Below, piece by piece: positions 7,483 through 16,976 of a DNA stretch of 38,223 nucleotides. Under the pieces are notes generated by a model. It did not search any database and was not told the DNA's origin. It was given only the letters and a program-made list of their open reading frames with translations. The position numbers and the translations under genes are program-made. The stretch covers positions 1 through 38,223 of the forward strand of contig NZ_CAMBTS010000015.1 in assembly GCF_945870625.1 (NCBI RefSeq). Direction: 5' to 3'. Position 1 is the stretch's first letter; each line of letters starts with the position of its first letter. The DNA comes from Novosphingobium sp. Chol11. GTDB taxonomy: Bacteria; Pseudomonadota; Alphaproteobacteria; Sphingomonadales; Sphingomonadaceae.

Positions 7483-9329
7483 GCTGCGCCGCCAAGCAGG
7501 CACGCGGGCGTCAGCCCGCGCAGGGCATTGCCGATCAGGAAACCATGCTCAAGATCGCCGAGGGTCAGCGCGCCTTCGATGGCCCGCCCGCTCTCGATCA
7601 GGCTGCGCCGCAGCACGCCGGGGAGCAGGCCGATCTCTGCGGGCGGGGTGATCAGCAAGCCATCGCGCTCGACAAACAGGTTGGTAAAGCTGCCTTCGGT
7701 GAGGCCGCCATCATCGCCGATGAACAGCGCTTCGTGCGCCCCGGCGGCGCGCGCGGTGCGCAGCGCATCATCATAGAAATGACGGTCGCTGGTCTTGTGC
7801 CGAAGGCGCCAGTCGCCCGGCGCAACTGGCAGGGGCAGCACCGCGCAGAGCGCCGGGCCTTCCCTTCCGCCGGCCAAAGCCCCGGGATGCGGCGCCGCCT
7901 CCAGCGCATGCGCGCCGCTGCGCGAGACTACCAAGCGCACTTTGGCAGGCGCGGTGAGATCAAAGCACAGCGCATGGATGGCATTGCGCAAGGCATGACG
8001 ATCCACGGCAAAGCCCAGCACCTCACCGCTGGCTTTCAACCGTTCGAGGTGCAGCTCCAGCAGCGCAATGCCGACGGCAGGATCAAACGCCATCGTTTCG
8101 ATCAGATCGGCACTGCCTGCGCTCAATCGCAAGAAATTCCCTTTCACCAGGCATTCACGCCATTCGCCGAGCAGCGCCGAATCGGCCACGACCGCCGATC
8201 CCACGCCCATGCTCGCGCGCCCGGATCCGGCACCGGGGAAATCCGGCGTCAACCGCAGGGTGCGGATTGCCACATTGAATGCCGCGCTACCAGCCTTGGA
8301 AGCAGGTGGATCTTCAAGGGGCGGGCTATCGATCCAACCGATCGCGCCGCAATAAGCCCCGCGCGCATCGCGCTCGAACGTGTCGATCAATTCCATCGCC
8401 CGGATTTTGGGCGCGCCGGTGATCGAGCCGCATGGGAAGATCGCGCGCAGGAGCCCGCGCACATCCTGGTCGTCCTGCAGCTGCGCCCGCACCGTGGTGA
8501 CCATCTGGTGCAAGGTGGGATAGCTCTCCACCGCAAACGGCGTTTCGACAGCCACGCTGCCGGCCTGCGCCACACGCGCCAGATCGTTGCGCATCAGATC
8601 GACGATCATCAGGTTTTCGGCGCGGTCCTTGGCGCTGCTCACCAGCGCGGCCTTGAAGCGCGCGTCTTCCTGCGCCGTGCGCCCGCGCGGCGCGGTGCCC
8701 TTCATCGGGCGCACGGTGGCCGCGCCGTCCGCCAGCTCGAAAAACAATTCGGGCGAAACCGACAGATGCCAATGCGATCCATCCCAGATCACGCCGCCAT
8801 ATCCGCCGCGCGCGTCGCCGCGCAGCTGGCGATAGATCGCCAGCGGATCGCCCGCCCACGATCCGCCGAGCGGGAAGGTGAGATTGGCCTGATAGATATC
8901 GCCCGCATGGATCGCCGCCTGCATCGCCGCGAATGCCGCGCCATAGCCGCCGATCGACACTTGCGGATCGAGCGGGCCGAGCCGCCCGGTTTGCGTCTCC
9001 TGCGCTGCGATCTCGGCATCGAGCCAGCGGGCGGCCGCGTCTGCATCGAGCAAGGTCAGCGTGTCAAACCGCGCAAACCACACCAGCGGCCCCGCCGCGC
9101 CTGTCCGCGCGGGCAGACGCTCCGCCAGCTTCGGCTCGAGCGCCAGCCCCGCTTCATAAGCGATCATGCCAGCCCAATGGCCGGGCGCTGCGCCGATTGT
9201 GGCCAGTGCGTCCGGCACTTCGTCGGCCCGGCGCGCGACCACGATCTCGCACGGCGCCGTATACAGCCGCGCAGGGCCAAAGCCGCTGGTGCGGGCATCG
9301 TCGAGCAGGATGAACGGAGTGCGGGCCAT
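7479..9329 (-). CDS. pabB: Fused aminodeoxychorismate synthase component I / 4-amino-4-deoxychorismate lyase
   Basis: One 616-residue chain carries two steps of p-aminobenzoate synthesis for folate. Residues 1-~400 are PabB, a chorismate-binding enzyme: VRPMKGTAPRG (catalytic Lys of the PIKGT motif), DLMRNDLARV, CGSITGAPKIRAME and NVAIRTLRL. Residues ~408-616 are PabC, a class IV aminotransferase-fold lyase: LIETMAFDP, HLERLKASGEVLGF, the PLP Lys in RHKTSDRHFYDDAL, and GGLTEGSFTNLFV. The ATG at 9329 starts MARTPFILLDD; the upstream extension is low-quality sequence overlapping the divergent gene. It leads an operon with the aminotransferase, pseudouridine synthase and arfB. The glutaminase PabA is not in the window. 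Confidence 0.95.
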   Translation of the reverse strand: MARTPFILLDDARTSGFGPARLYTAPCEIVVARRADEVPDALATIGAAPGHWAGMIAYEAGLALEPKLAERLPARTGAAGPLVWFARFDTLTLLDADAAARWLDAEIAAQETQTGRLGPLDPQVSIGGYGAAFAAMQAAIHAGDIYQANLTFPLGGSWAGDPLAIYRQLRGDARGGYGGVIWDGSHWHLSVSPELFFELADGAATVRPMKGTAPRGRTAQEDARFKAALVSSAKDRAENLMIVDLMRNDLARVAQAGSVAVETPFAVESYPTLHQMVTTVRAQLQDDQDVRGLLRAIFPCGSITGAPKIRAMELIDTFERDARGAYCGAIGWIDSPPLEDPPASKAGSAAFNVAIRTLRLTPDFPGAGSGRASMGVGSAVVADSALLGEWRECLVKGNFLRLSAGSADLIETMAFDPAVGIALLELHLERLKASGEVLGFAVDRHALRNAIHALCFDLTAPAKVRLVVSRSGAHALEAAPHPGALAGGREGPALCAVLPLPVAPGDWRLRHKTSDRHFYDDALRTARAAGAHEALFIGDDGGLTEGSFTNLFVERDGLLITPPAEIGLLPGVLRRSLIESGRAIEGALTLGDLEHGFLIGNALRGLTPACLLGGAA

Positions 9330-9418
9330 GGCTGTACAGGGTTCTCTAGCCGCGCGCCGGTCCATATGCAAAAATCGCTTTCCACTGGCCCCGCCGCCCC
9401 GCCATAAAGGCCGGGGGC

Positions 9419-11026
9419 ATGCGCAAGGCAGCGCAGGCGAAAGGCATCGACATGGACGACATCTACATTGGCCTTGGCGCGAACGGTGAACGGCAGGTGC
9501 TGCGGTTGGACCGCGCGAACCGGCACGGATTGGTCGCAGGCGCAACCGGCACCGGCAAGACAGTGACCCTTCAGGGCATGGCCGAGCAGTTTTCAGCGCG
9601 CGGCGTGCCGGTGTTCATGGCCGATGTGAAAGGCGATCTGGCCGGGATCGCGATGCCCGGCAGCCCCACTTTCAAGCATGCCGCCTCGATCGAGAGCCGC
9701 GCCAAGGCTCTGGGCATCGAGCCATTTGCCTATGCCGACAATCCAGCGGTGTTCTGGGATCTCTATGGCGAGGCGGGCCATCCCATCCGCACCACCATTT
9801 CGGAAATGGGGCCGCTGCTGCTGGCGCGTCTGCTCGGCCTCAACGATACGCAGGAAGGCGTGCTCAATATCGCCTTCCGCTATGCCGACGATCAAGGCCT
9901 GCTGCTGCTCGATCTGCCCGATCTGCAATCCACCCTGATGGCCTGCGCCGAGAAAGCCAGCGAACTGGCGGGTAAATATGGCAATATCTCCAAGGCCAGC
10001 GTCGGCACGATCCAGCGCCAGTTGCTCGCCTTCGAAAGCCAGGGCGCGGACCGGTTTTTTGGCGAACCCGCGTTCGAGATCAACGATTTCATGAAAGTGG
10101 ATGATCAGGGGCGCGGCATGGTCAATGTGCTGGCCGCTGCCAAGCTGATGCAGAGCCCCAAGCTTTACGCCACTTTCCTGCTCTGGCTGCTGAGCGAACT
10201 GTTTGAAGCACTGCCCGAAGTGGGCGACGCCGATAAACCCAAGCTGGTGTTCTTTTTCGACGAGGCCCACTTGCTGTTCGACGAGGCGCCGCCCGCGCTG
10301 TTCGACAAAGTCGAGCAAGTCGTGCGCCTGATCCGCTCGAAAGGCGTGGGGGTCTATTTCATCTCGCAGAACCCGATCGATATCCCCGAAAAGATCGCCG
10401 GGCAGCTCGGCAACCGGGTGCAGCATGCGCTGCGCGCCTTCACCCCGCGCGATCAGAAGGCGATCCGCGCCGCCGCCGATACGTTTCGCATCAATCCCGA
10501 TCTCGATGTCGAGCGGGTGATCACCGAGCTCAAGGTGGGCGAAGCGCTGGTTTCGACGCTCGATGCGGACGGCGCGCCGGGGATCGTGCAGCGCACGATG
10601 ATCGCGCCGCCGCGCTCGCGGCTGGGGCCGCTGGAGCCCAAGGAACGCGCGATCATCCAGTCGATCAGCCCGTTCGAGGGGAAGTACGAAACCGCAGTGA
10701 ACCGCGAGTCAGCGTCCGAAGTGCTGGCGCAGAAGGCAGCCGATGCCGCCGCCGCCGCGCAGCAGGTCGAGACCGAGGGGGAGGATGCGCAGCGCGCCGC
10801 GCCGCGCCAGTCGCCCACGCTGTGGGACAAGGCGGGCAGGGCGGCGATGGGCGCGGTCGCTGCTTCGGCAGGCGCGGTGATCGCGGCGCAGATGTCGGGC
10901 AAGAAATCGCGTTCCTCGCCGGTTAGCTCGGGGCTCAGCGCGGTGGTCGGCACGGTTGCCACCCAGCTTGGTGGCGCGGCTTTCGGCCGGTTTGCGCGCG
11001 GGCTGATGGGCGGATTGCTGCGCTGA
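9419..11026 (+). CDS. HerA/FtsK-like P-loop ATPase, DUF853 (YjgR) family
   Basis: This 535-residue ATPase has Walker A GATGTGKT (41-48), ADVKGDLAG after the first strand, and Walker [13 protein letters not shown] near residue 275-285, followed by [13 protein letters not shown] and [18 protein letters not shown]. These fit the DUF853 helicase-HerA-like family, whose job is not established. The C-terminal ~100 residues are Ala/Gly-rich and poorly conserved in character ([20 protein letters not shown], then a Gly-rich end). The start could be 9419 or the internal ATG at 9452 (MDDIYIGLG), which has GAAAGG seven bases upstream. It is divergent from pabBC with a gap of about 90 bases and no NurA-like partner nearby. 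Confidence 0.88.
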   Translation: MRKAAQAKGIDMDDIYIGLGANGERQVLRLDRANRHGLVAGATGTGKTVTLQGMAEQFSARGVPVFMADVKGDLAGIAMPGSPTFKHAASIESRAKALGIEPFAYADNPAVFWDLYGEAGHPIRTTISEMGPLLLARLLGLNDTQEGVLNIAFRYADDQGLLLLDLPDLQSTLMACAEKASELAGKYGNISKASVGTIQRQLLAFESQGADRFFGEPAFEINDFMKVDDQGRGMVNVLAAAKLMQSPKLYATFLLWLLSELFEALPEVGDADKPKLVFFFDEAHLLFDEAPPALFDKVEQVVRLIRSKGVGVYFISQNPIDIPEKIAGQLGNRVQHALRAFTPRDQKAIRAAADTFRINPDLDVERVITELKVGEALVSTLDADGAPGIVQRTMIAPPRSRLGPLEPKERAIIQSISPFEGKYETAVNRESASEVLAQKAADAAAAAQQVETEGEDAQRAAPRQSPTLWDKAGRAAMGAVAASAGAVIAAQMSGKKSRSSPVSSGLSAVVGTVATQLGGAAFGRFARGLMGGLLR

Positions 11027-11097
11027 GCGCACGCGCCATTGCAGCCGACCCAAAAGCGCGGCAAACGGGCCGTAACCCGTTCGATGGAAAGTGATGT

Positions 11098-13755
11098 ATG
11101 CGTTCGATCCTTCTTGCTGCAACCATTCTTGCCGGCACTTGCGGCGCGCTTCCGGCGCTCGCCCAGCAAGCCGCACCCGTCATCCCCGCCGAGGCCGGGG
11201 CGATGCCTGAGGGCAAGCTCGATGGTTCGGTCGTCCCGGGTGCCTATCGGCTCGACCTGACCGTCGATCCGGCCAAGGAGCGGTTTTCGGGCCATGCCGA
11301 GATCGACGCGACCATCCAGAAGGCCAGCCGCTTTGTGTGGATGCACGGGCGCGATCTGAAAGTTGGCGCGGTCACGGCCACGGCGGGCGGCAAAGTGGTG
11401 ACCGGCACGTTTGCACAAACCGATCCGACGGGCGTCGCGCTGGTAACTTTTGCAGAAACCCTGCCCGCAGGCCCAGCAACGTTCGCGTTCGATTATGACG
11501 CTGCCTTCAACGATAGCCCGGCGGGCCTGTTCCGCGTCAAAGTGGGCGATGACTGGTACAGCTGGACGCAATTTGAATCGACCGATGCGCGCGCCGGCTT
11601 CCCCAGCTTCGACGAGCCCGGCTTCAAGACCCCGTGGAGCATTACCCTGCGCACGCCCGCAGGGCTGAAAGCGGTCAGCAACGCGCCCGAAACCGGCAAC
11701 GAGACCAAGGACGGCATGACCGTCCATACGTTCGCGCCGACGCTGCCGCTGCCCAGCTACCTCGTGGCGATCATGGTCGGCCCGTTCGTTACCGCCGAGG
11801 GCACCGTGCCCGCCACCCCGCAGCGCAGCGCGCCGCTGCCGATCCGCATTGTCTCGACCAAGCAGAATGCGGCCAGCCTCGGCTTCGCGCTCGAAGGGAC
11901 CAAAGGCATCGTCTCGGCGCTGGAGAGCTATTTCGGCCAGTCGTTCCCCTATCCCAAGCTCGACCAGATCACCTCGCCGATCATGCCCGGCGCGATGGAG
12001 AACGCAGGCGCCGATCTTTACGAAGATTCGCTGCTAATCCTCGACGACAAGGCCTCGACCGAACAGAAGCGACGCTTTGGCATGGTGGTCAGCCATGAGC
12101 TGGCGCACCAGTGGTTCGGCGATCTGGTCACTCCGGCATGGTGGGACGATATCTGGCTGAACGAGAGCTTTGCCAACTGGATGGGCTATCGCATCGGCAA
12201 CGAATGGCGCCCCGATCTCAATATCGGCGCAGGCGCGCTGGCCGAAGGGTTTGCCGCGATGGGCACCGATGCGCTGCTGGCCGGCCGCCCGATCCACCAG
12301 CCGATCGCCAGGAATGCCCAGATCGACGCTGCGTTCGATTCGATCACCTATGGCAAGGGCGGCCATGTCGTCGCGATGATCGCGGCGTTCATGGGCGATA
12401 CCAAGTTCCGCGATGGCGTGCGCGGCTACATGGCCAAGTACAAATATGGCAACGCCACCAGCGCGGACTTCTTCCGCGCGATGGCCGATGCCTCGGGCGA
12501 TCCACGCATCCTGCCCGCGATGCAGAGCTTTACCGACCAGCAGGGCGTTCCGCTGGTCACATTTGCCCGCGCCGGGCTTGGCAAATGGACCGTCACGCAA
12601 AGCCGCTATGTGCGGCTGGGCACCCCGGCCGCGGCGACCCGATGGGGCATCCCCCTGTGCGTAAGGCAAGGCGGCGCGCGCGAGTGCACCCTGCTCACCG
12701 AGGCCACCATGCCGCTGACGGTGAAGGGCACCGGCCCGCTCATGCCCAATGCCGGCGGCACCGGGTACTACCGCTTCGAACTGCCGCCCAAGGATTGGGA
12801 TGCGCTGATCGCCGCCACGCCGCAATTGCCGGGCGGCGAAGCGCTGGCCGTTTCCGACAGCCTCAGCGCCAGCTTCTATGCCGGCCGCGCCAGCGCCGCA
12901 CAGATCATCGCCGGTGCCCGCGCGCTGGCCGCCAATCCCGATAGCTATGCCAATGGCGATGCCACCGGCGCGCTGCAAGCGATGGCGCGGCGCGGCGTGA
13001 TCGGCGTGTCGGCCAAGCCCAAGCTCGAAGCGCTCGTCGACATCATCTATGCGCCGCGCCTCAAAGCGCTCGGGTTTGATCCGCGCGCCGGAGCCCACGC
13101 CGCAGACGATGCGGAAAAGCAGCAGAACCGCACCCAGCTGGTCGAATTGCTGGCCTCGGTCGCCAAGGACAAACCGCTGCGCGCGCAGCTTGCAGGCGCA
13201 GTCGATGCCTATCTGGCGGGCGATGCCAAGGCGCTCGATCCCGCTTTCTTCAGCCCGGCATTCGATGCCTGGCTGGCCGTGAAAAAGCTGGATGGGGCCA
13301 AGCTGCTGATCGACAAGGCGCTGGCCTCGGAAGATCCGGTGTTTCGCCCGACCGCGCTCGATGCTGCGGCCTCCAGCGGCGATCTGGCCACCGCGCAGTG
13401 GCTTTTGGAGACGCCCAGCGACAAACGGCTGCGCCCATCCGAATGGCAGGGATTTGTGCGCGCGGTGATGGTCAATGCCGATACCCGCGATTGGGGCTTC
13501 GCCTGGCTCAAGCAGCATCTGGATGACTTGCTCAGCGGCAACGGCGGCATCTTCTTCAGTTCGCGCCTGCCCACCATCCTGAGCACGTTCTGCTCGGTTG
13601 CCGTGGCAGACGATATCGAAAGGCTGCGCCCCAAGTTTGCCGCCAAGTCTGGCGCGCTCGAACTCGAACGGACCATCGAACGGGTGCGCTCGTGCGGCAG
13701 GCTGAAAGATGCGCGCGGCGCGGAACTGACCGCCGCGCTGCAGCGGTTGAAGTAA
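11098..13755 (+). CDS. Secreted M1-family metallo-aminopeptidase
   Basis: The 885-residue protein starts with a signal peptide (MRSILLAATILAGTCGALPALAQQ), so it acts in the periplasm or outside. It has the exopeptidase motif GAMEN (298-302) and the zinc site HELAHQW with His333, Glu334, His337 and the third ligand Glu356 in WLNESFANW. Catalytic-domain features SITYGKGGHVVAM and an ERAP1-like helical C-terminal half follow. It removes N-terminal amino acids from peptides. GGAAAG-like sequence lies six to seven bases before the ATG. Peptidases are frequent in this window (aminopeptidase P and oligopeptidase B lie further on), suggesting peptide use as a nutrient source; that is inference. Confidence 0.95.
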   Translation: MRSILLAATILAGTCGALPALAQQAAPVIPAEAGAMPEGKLDGSVVPGAYRLDLTVDPAKERFSGHAEIDATIQKASRFVWMHGRDLKVGAVTATAGGKVVTGTFAQTDPTGVALVTFAETLPAGPATFAFDYDAAFNDSPAGLFRVKVGDDWYSWTQFESTDARAGFPSFDEPGFKTPWSITLRTPAGLKAVSNAPETGNETKDGMTVHTFAPTLPLPSYLVAIMVGPFVTAEGTVPATPQRSAPLPIRIVSTKQNAASLGFALEGTKGIVSALESYFGQSFPYPKLDQITSPIMPGAMENAGADLYEDSLLILDDKASTEQKRRFGMVVSHELAHQWFGDLVTPAWWDDIWLNESFANWMGYRIGNEWRPDLNIGAGALAEGFAAMGTDALLAGRPIHQPIARNAQIDAAFDSITYGKGGHVVAMIAAFMGDTKFRDGVRGYMAKYKYGNATSADFFRAMADASGDPRILPAMQSFTDQQGVPLVTFARAGLGKWTVTQSRYVRLGTPAAATRWGIPLCVRQGGARECTLLTEATMPLTVKGTGPLMPNAGGTGYYRFELPPKDWDALIAATPQLPGGEALAVSDSLSASFYAGRASAAQIIAGARALAANPDSYANGDATGALQAMARRGVIGVSAKPKLEALVDIIYAPRLKALGFDPRAGAHAADDAEKQQNRTQLVELLASVAKDKPLRAQLAGAVDAYLAGDAKALDPAFFSPAFDAWLAVKKLDGAKLLIDKALASEDPVFRPTALDAAASSGDLATAQWLLETPSDKRLRPSEWQGFVRAVMVNADTRDWGFAWLKQHLDDLLSGNGGIFFSSRLPTILSTFCSVAVADDIERLRPKFAAKSGALELERTIERVRSCGRLKDARGAELTAALQRLK

Positions 13756-13765
13756 CGAGTGGCTG

Positions 13766-13789
13766 CCCTCTCCCTTAAGGGGGAGAGGG
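13766..13789. terminator. Hairpin between convergent genes
   Basis: The arms ccctctccc and gggagaggg pair perfectly around a six-base loop (ttaagg). The hairpin lies between the stop of the M1 peptidase and the stop of the convergent histidine kinase. There is no T-run on either side, so it may be a bidirectional terminator of the stem-only kind or a short palindromic repeat. Confidence 0.6.
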
Positions 13790-13798
13790 CTTCGCAGC

Positions 13799-15235
13799 TC
13801 AATCCAGCGGCAGGCGGAGCGTGGCGGTGAGGCCCAGAACCTCGCCGTCTTGCCCTATACGGTTGGCCAGCAAGAGCGCGCCGCCGTGCTGATCGGCAAT
13901 CGCGCGGGCGAGCGTGAGCCCCAGCCCGCTGCCGCCGGTCATGCTGTTGCGCGAAGCTTCCATGCGGGTGAACGGTTCCTGCATCCGCGCGATTTCGCCT
14001 TCGGGGATGCCGGGGCCATCGTCCTCGATCCGTAGCACCGCCTCGCGCGCTTCGCGCGCCAGCGAGACACGCGCACAGCCGCCATAGCGCACGCCGTTTG
14101 AAATCAGATTGCGGAGCGCGCGGCGCAGCCAGGTAGCGCGCAGCGCCATGACCATGCGCTCCGTCGAACCGAGCGTGACTGGCTCGCCCATGTCTTCGAA
14201 CTCGCCCACCACATCGGCGACCAGCGCGGAAAGCTCCGTCTGTTCAAGCGGATCGGACGGGCGGCCGACCCGCGCGAGGCTGAGAATATCGTCGAGCGAA
14301 TTGTTGATGTCGCTGATGCCCGCCGCCATGCGCGCGCGCTCGGTATCGTCTTCCACCGCCTCGATCCGCACGCGCAGCGCCGCCAGCGGGGTTTTGAGAT
14401 CGTGCCCGATCGCGCCGAGCATCACATCCTTTTCATCGAGCAGCGCCGCCACGCGGCCTTCCATCGCATTATGCGCGACGATCAGCCGCTGGATATCCTC
14501 CGGGCCATCGGGCTCAAGCTGGCCGGCCACGCTGCGCGCGCGCGCAAACGTCTCGACCCGCGTGGTCAAGGCCCGCAAGGGGCGCGCCAGCCGCCGCAGG
14601 ATCAGCGCCACCGCGCCGACCAGCACCGCGTAAATCAGGATCGTTTGCAGCAGTAGCGACAAAAGCACCTGCTGCTCTCCTTGCGGCACCAGCAGCCGCG
14701 CGGTGAGCCAGGTGCCATCATCGCGGCGCATCGCGGTAATGAGCAGATCGCGCGGGCCTCTGAATGGCGGCCGCCGGGCATCGAGACGCTTCGCCAGCAG
14801 CGTATCGCGGCGGGGATCGCGCTGCACCACGACCAGCCCGGCCAGTGGCACCGCTTGCGCTTCGAGCATGTCGCGCAATACGCCTTCCACATCGCGGCGG
14901 CGGATATCGCCGGGTTGATCGGGCGCGCTTGGCGCCACTTGCAGCCTCAGCCGGCGTGGCAGCACGCGATCTTCGGGCGGCGGGCGGCCGGGCCGAAAAC
15001 CGCGCCGCCCGAAGCCGGGCTCTTCGAACGGCAGGCGCAATTGCCCGCCGAGCAGGCGAAAGGCGGCGGCATGGGCGATAGCGGCAATCTGGCGTTCGTG
15101 TTGCATCCGCCAGATCAGCGCCGCAGACAATCCTTGCGCGATGAGTAGCGCGATGGCGATGGCCAGCAGCATTTGGCCTTGCAGACTGCGCGGCCAGAAC
15201 CGGGCAAAGCGCATCGGCAGCGCCAGTTTAGCCAT
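13799..15235 (-). CDS. Membrane sensor histidine kinase
   Basis: The 478-residue kinase has a transmembrane helix at ~22-42, a periplasmic sensor of about 145 residues, a second helix at ~190-212, a HAMP region (~213-265), the phospho-acceptor His278 in GAIGHDLKTPLAALRVRIE, an N-box (RRALRNLISNGVRYG), G1 (EDDGPGIPEGE) and G2 (TGGSGLGLTLARAIADQHGG). The periplasmic part is rich in Arg, Pro and Gly early on (GFGRRGFRPGRPPPEDR) and matches no sensor domain I recognise. The ATG at 15235 overlaps the response-regulator stop by eight bases, so the pair is made together. The EF-hand gene lies upstream in the same direction. The signal sensed is unknown. Confidence 0.94.
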   Translation of the reverse strand: MAKLALPMRFARFWPRSLQGQMLLAIAIALLIAQGLSAALIWRMQHERQIAAIAHAAAFRLLGGQLRLPFEEPGFGRRGFRPGRPPPEDRVLPRRLRLQVAPSAPDQPGDIRRRDVEGVLRDMLEAQAVPLAGLVVVQRDPRRDTLLAKRLDARRPPFRGPRDLLITAMRRDDGTWLTARLLVPQGEQQVLLSLLLQTILIYAVLVGAVALILRRLARPLRALTTRVETFARARSVAGQLEPDGPEDIQRLIVAHNAMEGRVAALLDEKDVMLGAIGHDLKTPLAALRVRIEAVEDDTERARMAAGISDINNSLDDILSLARVGRPSDPLEQTELSALVADVVGEFEDMGEPVTLGSTERMVMALRATWLRRALRNLISNGVRYGGCARVSLAREAREAVLRIEDDGPGIPEGEIARMQEPFTRMEASRNSMTGGSGLGLTLARAIADQHGGALLLANRIGQDGEVLGLTATLRLPLD

Positions 15236-15962
15236 GGGCGGGGATTTTACGCACATTGGCGGCGAGCATGTAGCCGCCGCCCCACACGGTCTGGATCAAT
15301 TGCGGATTGCGGTTGTCGACCTCGATCTTGCGGCGCAGGCGGCTGATCTGGTTGTCCACCGCGCGGTCGAACAGATGCGCCTCGCGGCCCTGCACCAGAT
15401 CGAGCAGACGGTCGCGGTCAAGCATCTGGCGCGGCCGTTCGAGCAGCGCGACGAGCAGGCGAAACTCTGCCGAGGAAATGGCGACCACCGCGCCTTCGGG
15501 ATCGGTCAGCCGCCGCTTGAGCGGATCGAGCCGCCAACCATCGAACTCGTAAACCAGCGCGGCGGGCGCTTCGAGCGGGGGGCGGGCGGCCCGGCGCAGG
15601 ACCACGCGGATGCGCGCCACCAGTTCGCGCGGATCGAACGGCTTGACCACATAATCATCCGCGCCGATTTCGAGCCCGACGATCCGGTCGGTGGCCTCGC
15701 CGCGCGCGGTGATGAAGATCACCGGCACCCCGCGCGTTTCGGCCAGATGGCGGCACAGCGACAAGCCATCTTCGCCCGGCATCATGATATCGAGCAGCAC
15801 CACATCGAACGCGCCATCGCCGGCCAGCTTGGCGCGCGCTTCGGCGGCGCTGGCGGCCTGCTCCACGGCAAACCCCTGCCGGACGAGATAGTCCGACAGG
15901 GGTTCGCGCAAGGCGGGCTCATCATCGACCAGCAAGACGCGCGTCATGGAAGCATGGGTCAT
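15228..15962 (-). CDS. OmpR/PhoB-family response regulator
   Basis: The 244-residue regulator has a receiver domain with acidic residues D13/D14 (LLVDDEPALRE), phospho-acceptor Asp58 in VVLLDIMMPGEDGL, Thr85 (FITARG) and Lys108 (YVVKPFDPRELVARI). A C-terminal winged helix follows (ISSAEFRLLVALLERPRQMLDRDRLL, then VDNQISRLRRKIE and IQTVWGGGYML). It would bind DNA as a dimer when phosphorylated by the kinase encoded next. The start may be 15962 or the second Met at 15947; neither has a strong ribosome site. It lies 32 bases downstream of the EF-hand gene, so that gene is a probable co-transcribed partner or target. Confidence 0.95.
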   Translation of the reverse strand: MTHASMTRVLLVDDEPALREPLSDYLVRQGFAVEQAASAAEARAKLAGDGAFDVVLLDIMMPGEDGLSLCRHLAETRGVPVIFITARGEATDRIVGLEIGADDYVVKPFDPRELVARIRVVLRRAARPPLEAPAALVYEFDGWRLDPLKRRLTDPEGAVVAISSAEFRLLVALLERPRQMLDRDRLLDLVQGREAHLFDRAVDNQISRLRRKIEVDNRNPQLIQTVWGGGYMLAANVRKIPAHG

Positions 15963-15994
15963 CAGCGCTGCTCTAGCCGATCAGGCACGGGGAA

Positions 15995-16660
15995 TCACAT
16001 CCCATTCGGCGGCGGCATGTCGCCCATCGCGCCGCCTGCGCGGCGCATTGCGACCATCGCGGCGCGGCGTTCTTCGGGCGAAATCTTGCCATCCTTGTTG
16101 GCATCGGCCTTGTCGAAGCGCGTCTTGAGCGCAGCATCGAATTCGGCACGGGCGATCTGGCCATCCTTGTTGGCATCGGCGGCTTTCATCATTTCATGGG
16201 CCATCATGGCCAATCCCGCATGCCCCATTCCGCGATGTCCTTGGCCGCCGCGCCCCATGCCGCGATGTCCCTTACCTTGTTGGGCCATCGGGCCATCCGG
16301 TTCCATCCCGGCCATGGGCGGCGGGCCGCCCATGCCTTCGCCCATCGGGCCGTGGCCGCGTTCCATCATCGCGCGGTGATGCGCGGTAAACTCCTCGCGG
16401 CCGATCTGGCCATCGTGGTTGACGTCGATTTCGTCAAATTTCTGGCCGAGCTTGGCTTCGCGGTCGGCCGGGCTGATCACACCGTCCTTGTTGACATCGA
16501 GCTTCGTCCACATCGCGTCGGACTTGGTCTTGATCTCTGCCCAGGTCATCTCCGCGTTCCTGCCCCCGCCGGGGGCGGCCAGTGCGGGCATCGCGGCATA
16601 GAGCGCGAAGGCGGATGTGGCGAGAATGGCGGCCGAAGCGGCGATGGTGAAAGGCTTCAT
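15995..16660 (-). CDS. Secreted protein with four EF-hand calcium sites and a Met/Gly/His-rich linker
   Basis: The 221-residue protein has a signal peptide (MKPFTIAASAAILATSAFALYAAMPALA). Four EF-hand loops follow with intact ligand positions: 55-66 DVNKDGVISPAD, 79-90 DVNHDGQIGREE, 162-173 DANKDGQIARAE and 186-197 DANKDGKISPEE. Between the two pairs lies a linker (~93-160) rich in Met, Gly and His (MMERGHGPMGEGM, GKGHRGMGRGG, GHRGMGHAG), which could bind a soft metal such as copper. The ATG at 16660 has GAGGAA upstream. The two-component genes follow 32 bases later in the same direction. It probably binds calcium in the periplasm. A role as accessory sensor for the kinase is inference. Confidence 0.9.
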   Translation of the reverse strand: MKPFTIAASAAILATSAFALYAAMPALAAPGGGRNAEMTWAEIKTKSDAMWTKLDVNKDGVISPADREAKLGQKFDEIDVNHDGQIGREEFTAHHRAMMERGHGPMGEGMGGPPPMAGMEPDGPMAQQGKGHRGMGRGGQGHRGMGHAGLAMMAHEMMKAADANKDGQIARAEFDAALKTRFDKADANKDGKISPEERRAAMVAMRRAGGAMGDMPPPNGM

Positions 16661-16976
16661 GATGATTGGTTCCTCGGGGTTTGGTCAGGGCGAAAGGTGC
16701 AACGCGGGCTGATGGCAAAAGTGCCGCGCCGCAGCTTCCATGCGCCGCTTATGCACACAGGTTGTCGCGCAATTATGCCAAACCCGCAGCTTATCTGTCG
16801 CAGATTGTCTCGGACAGCGGCGCGCGGAGTGCATTGCGATCAGCGCGGGCGATGCTGCGTGCCCATCCCCGCCGTGATGAACAGCGCCTGCGCCCGAAAT
16901 CAGATAGACGACCGCAGCGCCCCGGCGCCAAGCCCGAGATGGATCGGATGGGTAGCGAGGCGCGGCGCCACTGCTT
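16661..16976. other. Intergenic stretch without a supported gene
   Basis: About 316 bases separate the EF-hand gene from the VOC gene; both are read on the minus strand. The stretch should hold the promoter of the EF-hand/two-component operon. A 104-codon plus-strand frame (16666-16980) crosses it, but it has no recognisable domain and ends opposite the VOC coding end. I see no tRNA, hairpin terminator or repeat. The patch around 16755-16830 (ttatgcacac, gcttatctgt) is less GC-rich and may contain regulatory sequence. Confidence 0.45.

Noticed and set aside
7545..9407. 620-codon plus-strand open frame opposite pabBC
   Set aside because: No recognisable domain; pabBC on the other strand has complete motifs over the same DNA.
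12034..13518. 494-codon minus-strand open frame inside the M1 peptidase gene
   Set aside because: Antisense shadow; composition typical of GC-rich mirror frames, with no motif, signal peptide or ribosome site.
13766..13789. Third copy of the paired-palindrome element
   Set aside because: The hairpin has different sequence (ccctctccc) and only one stem, so it is treated as a terminator-like hairpin.
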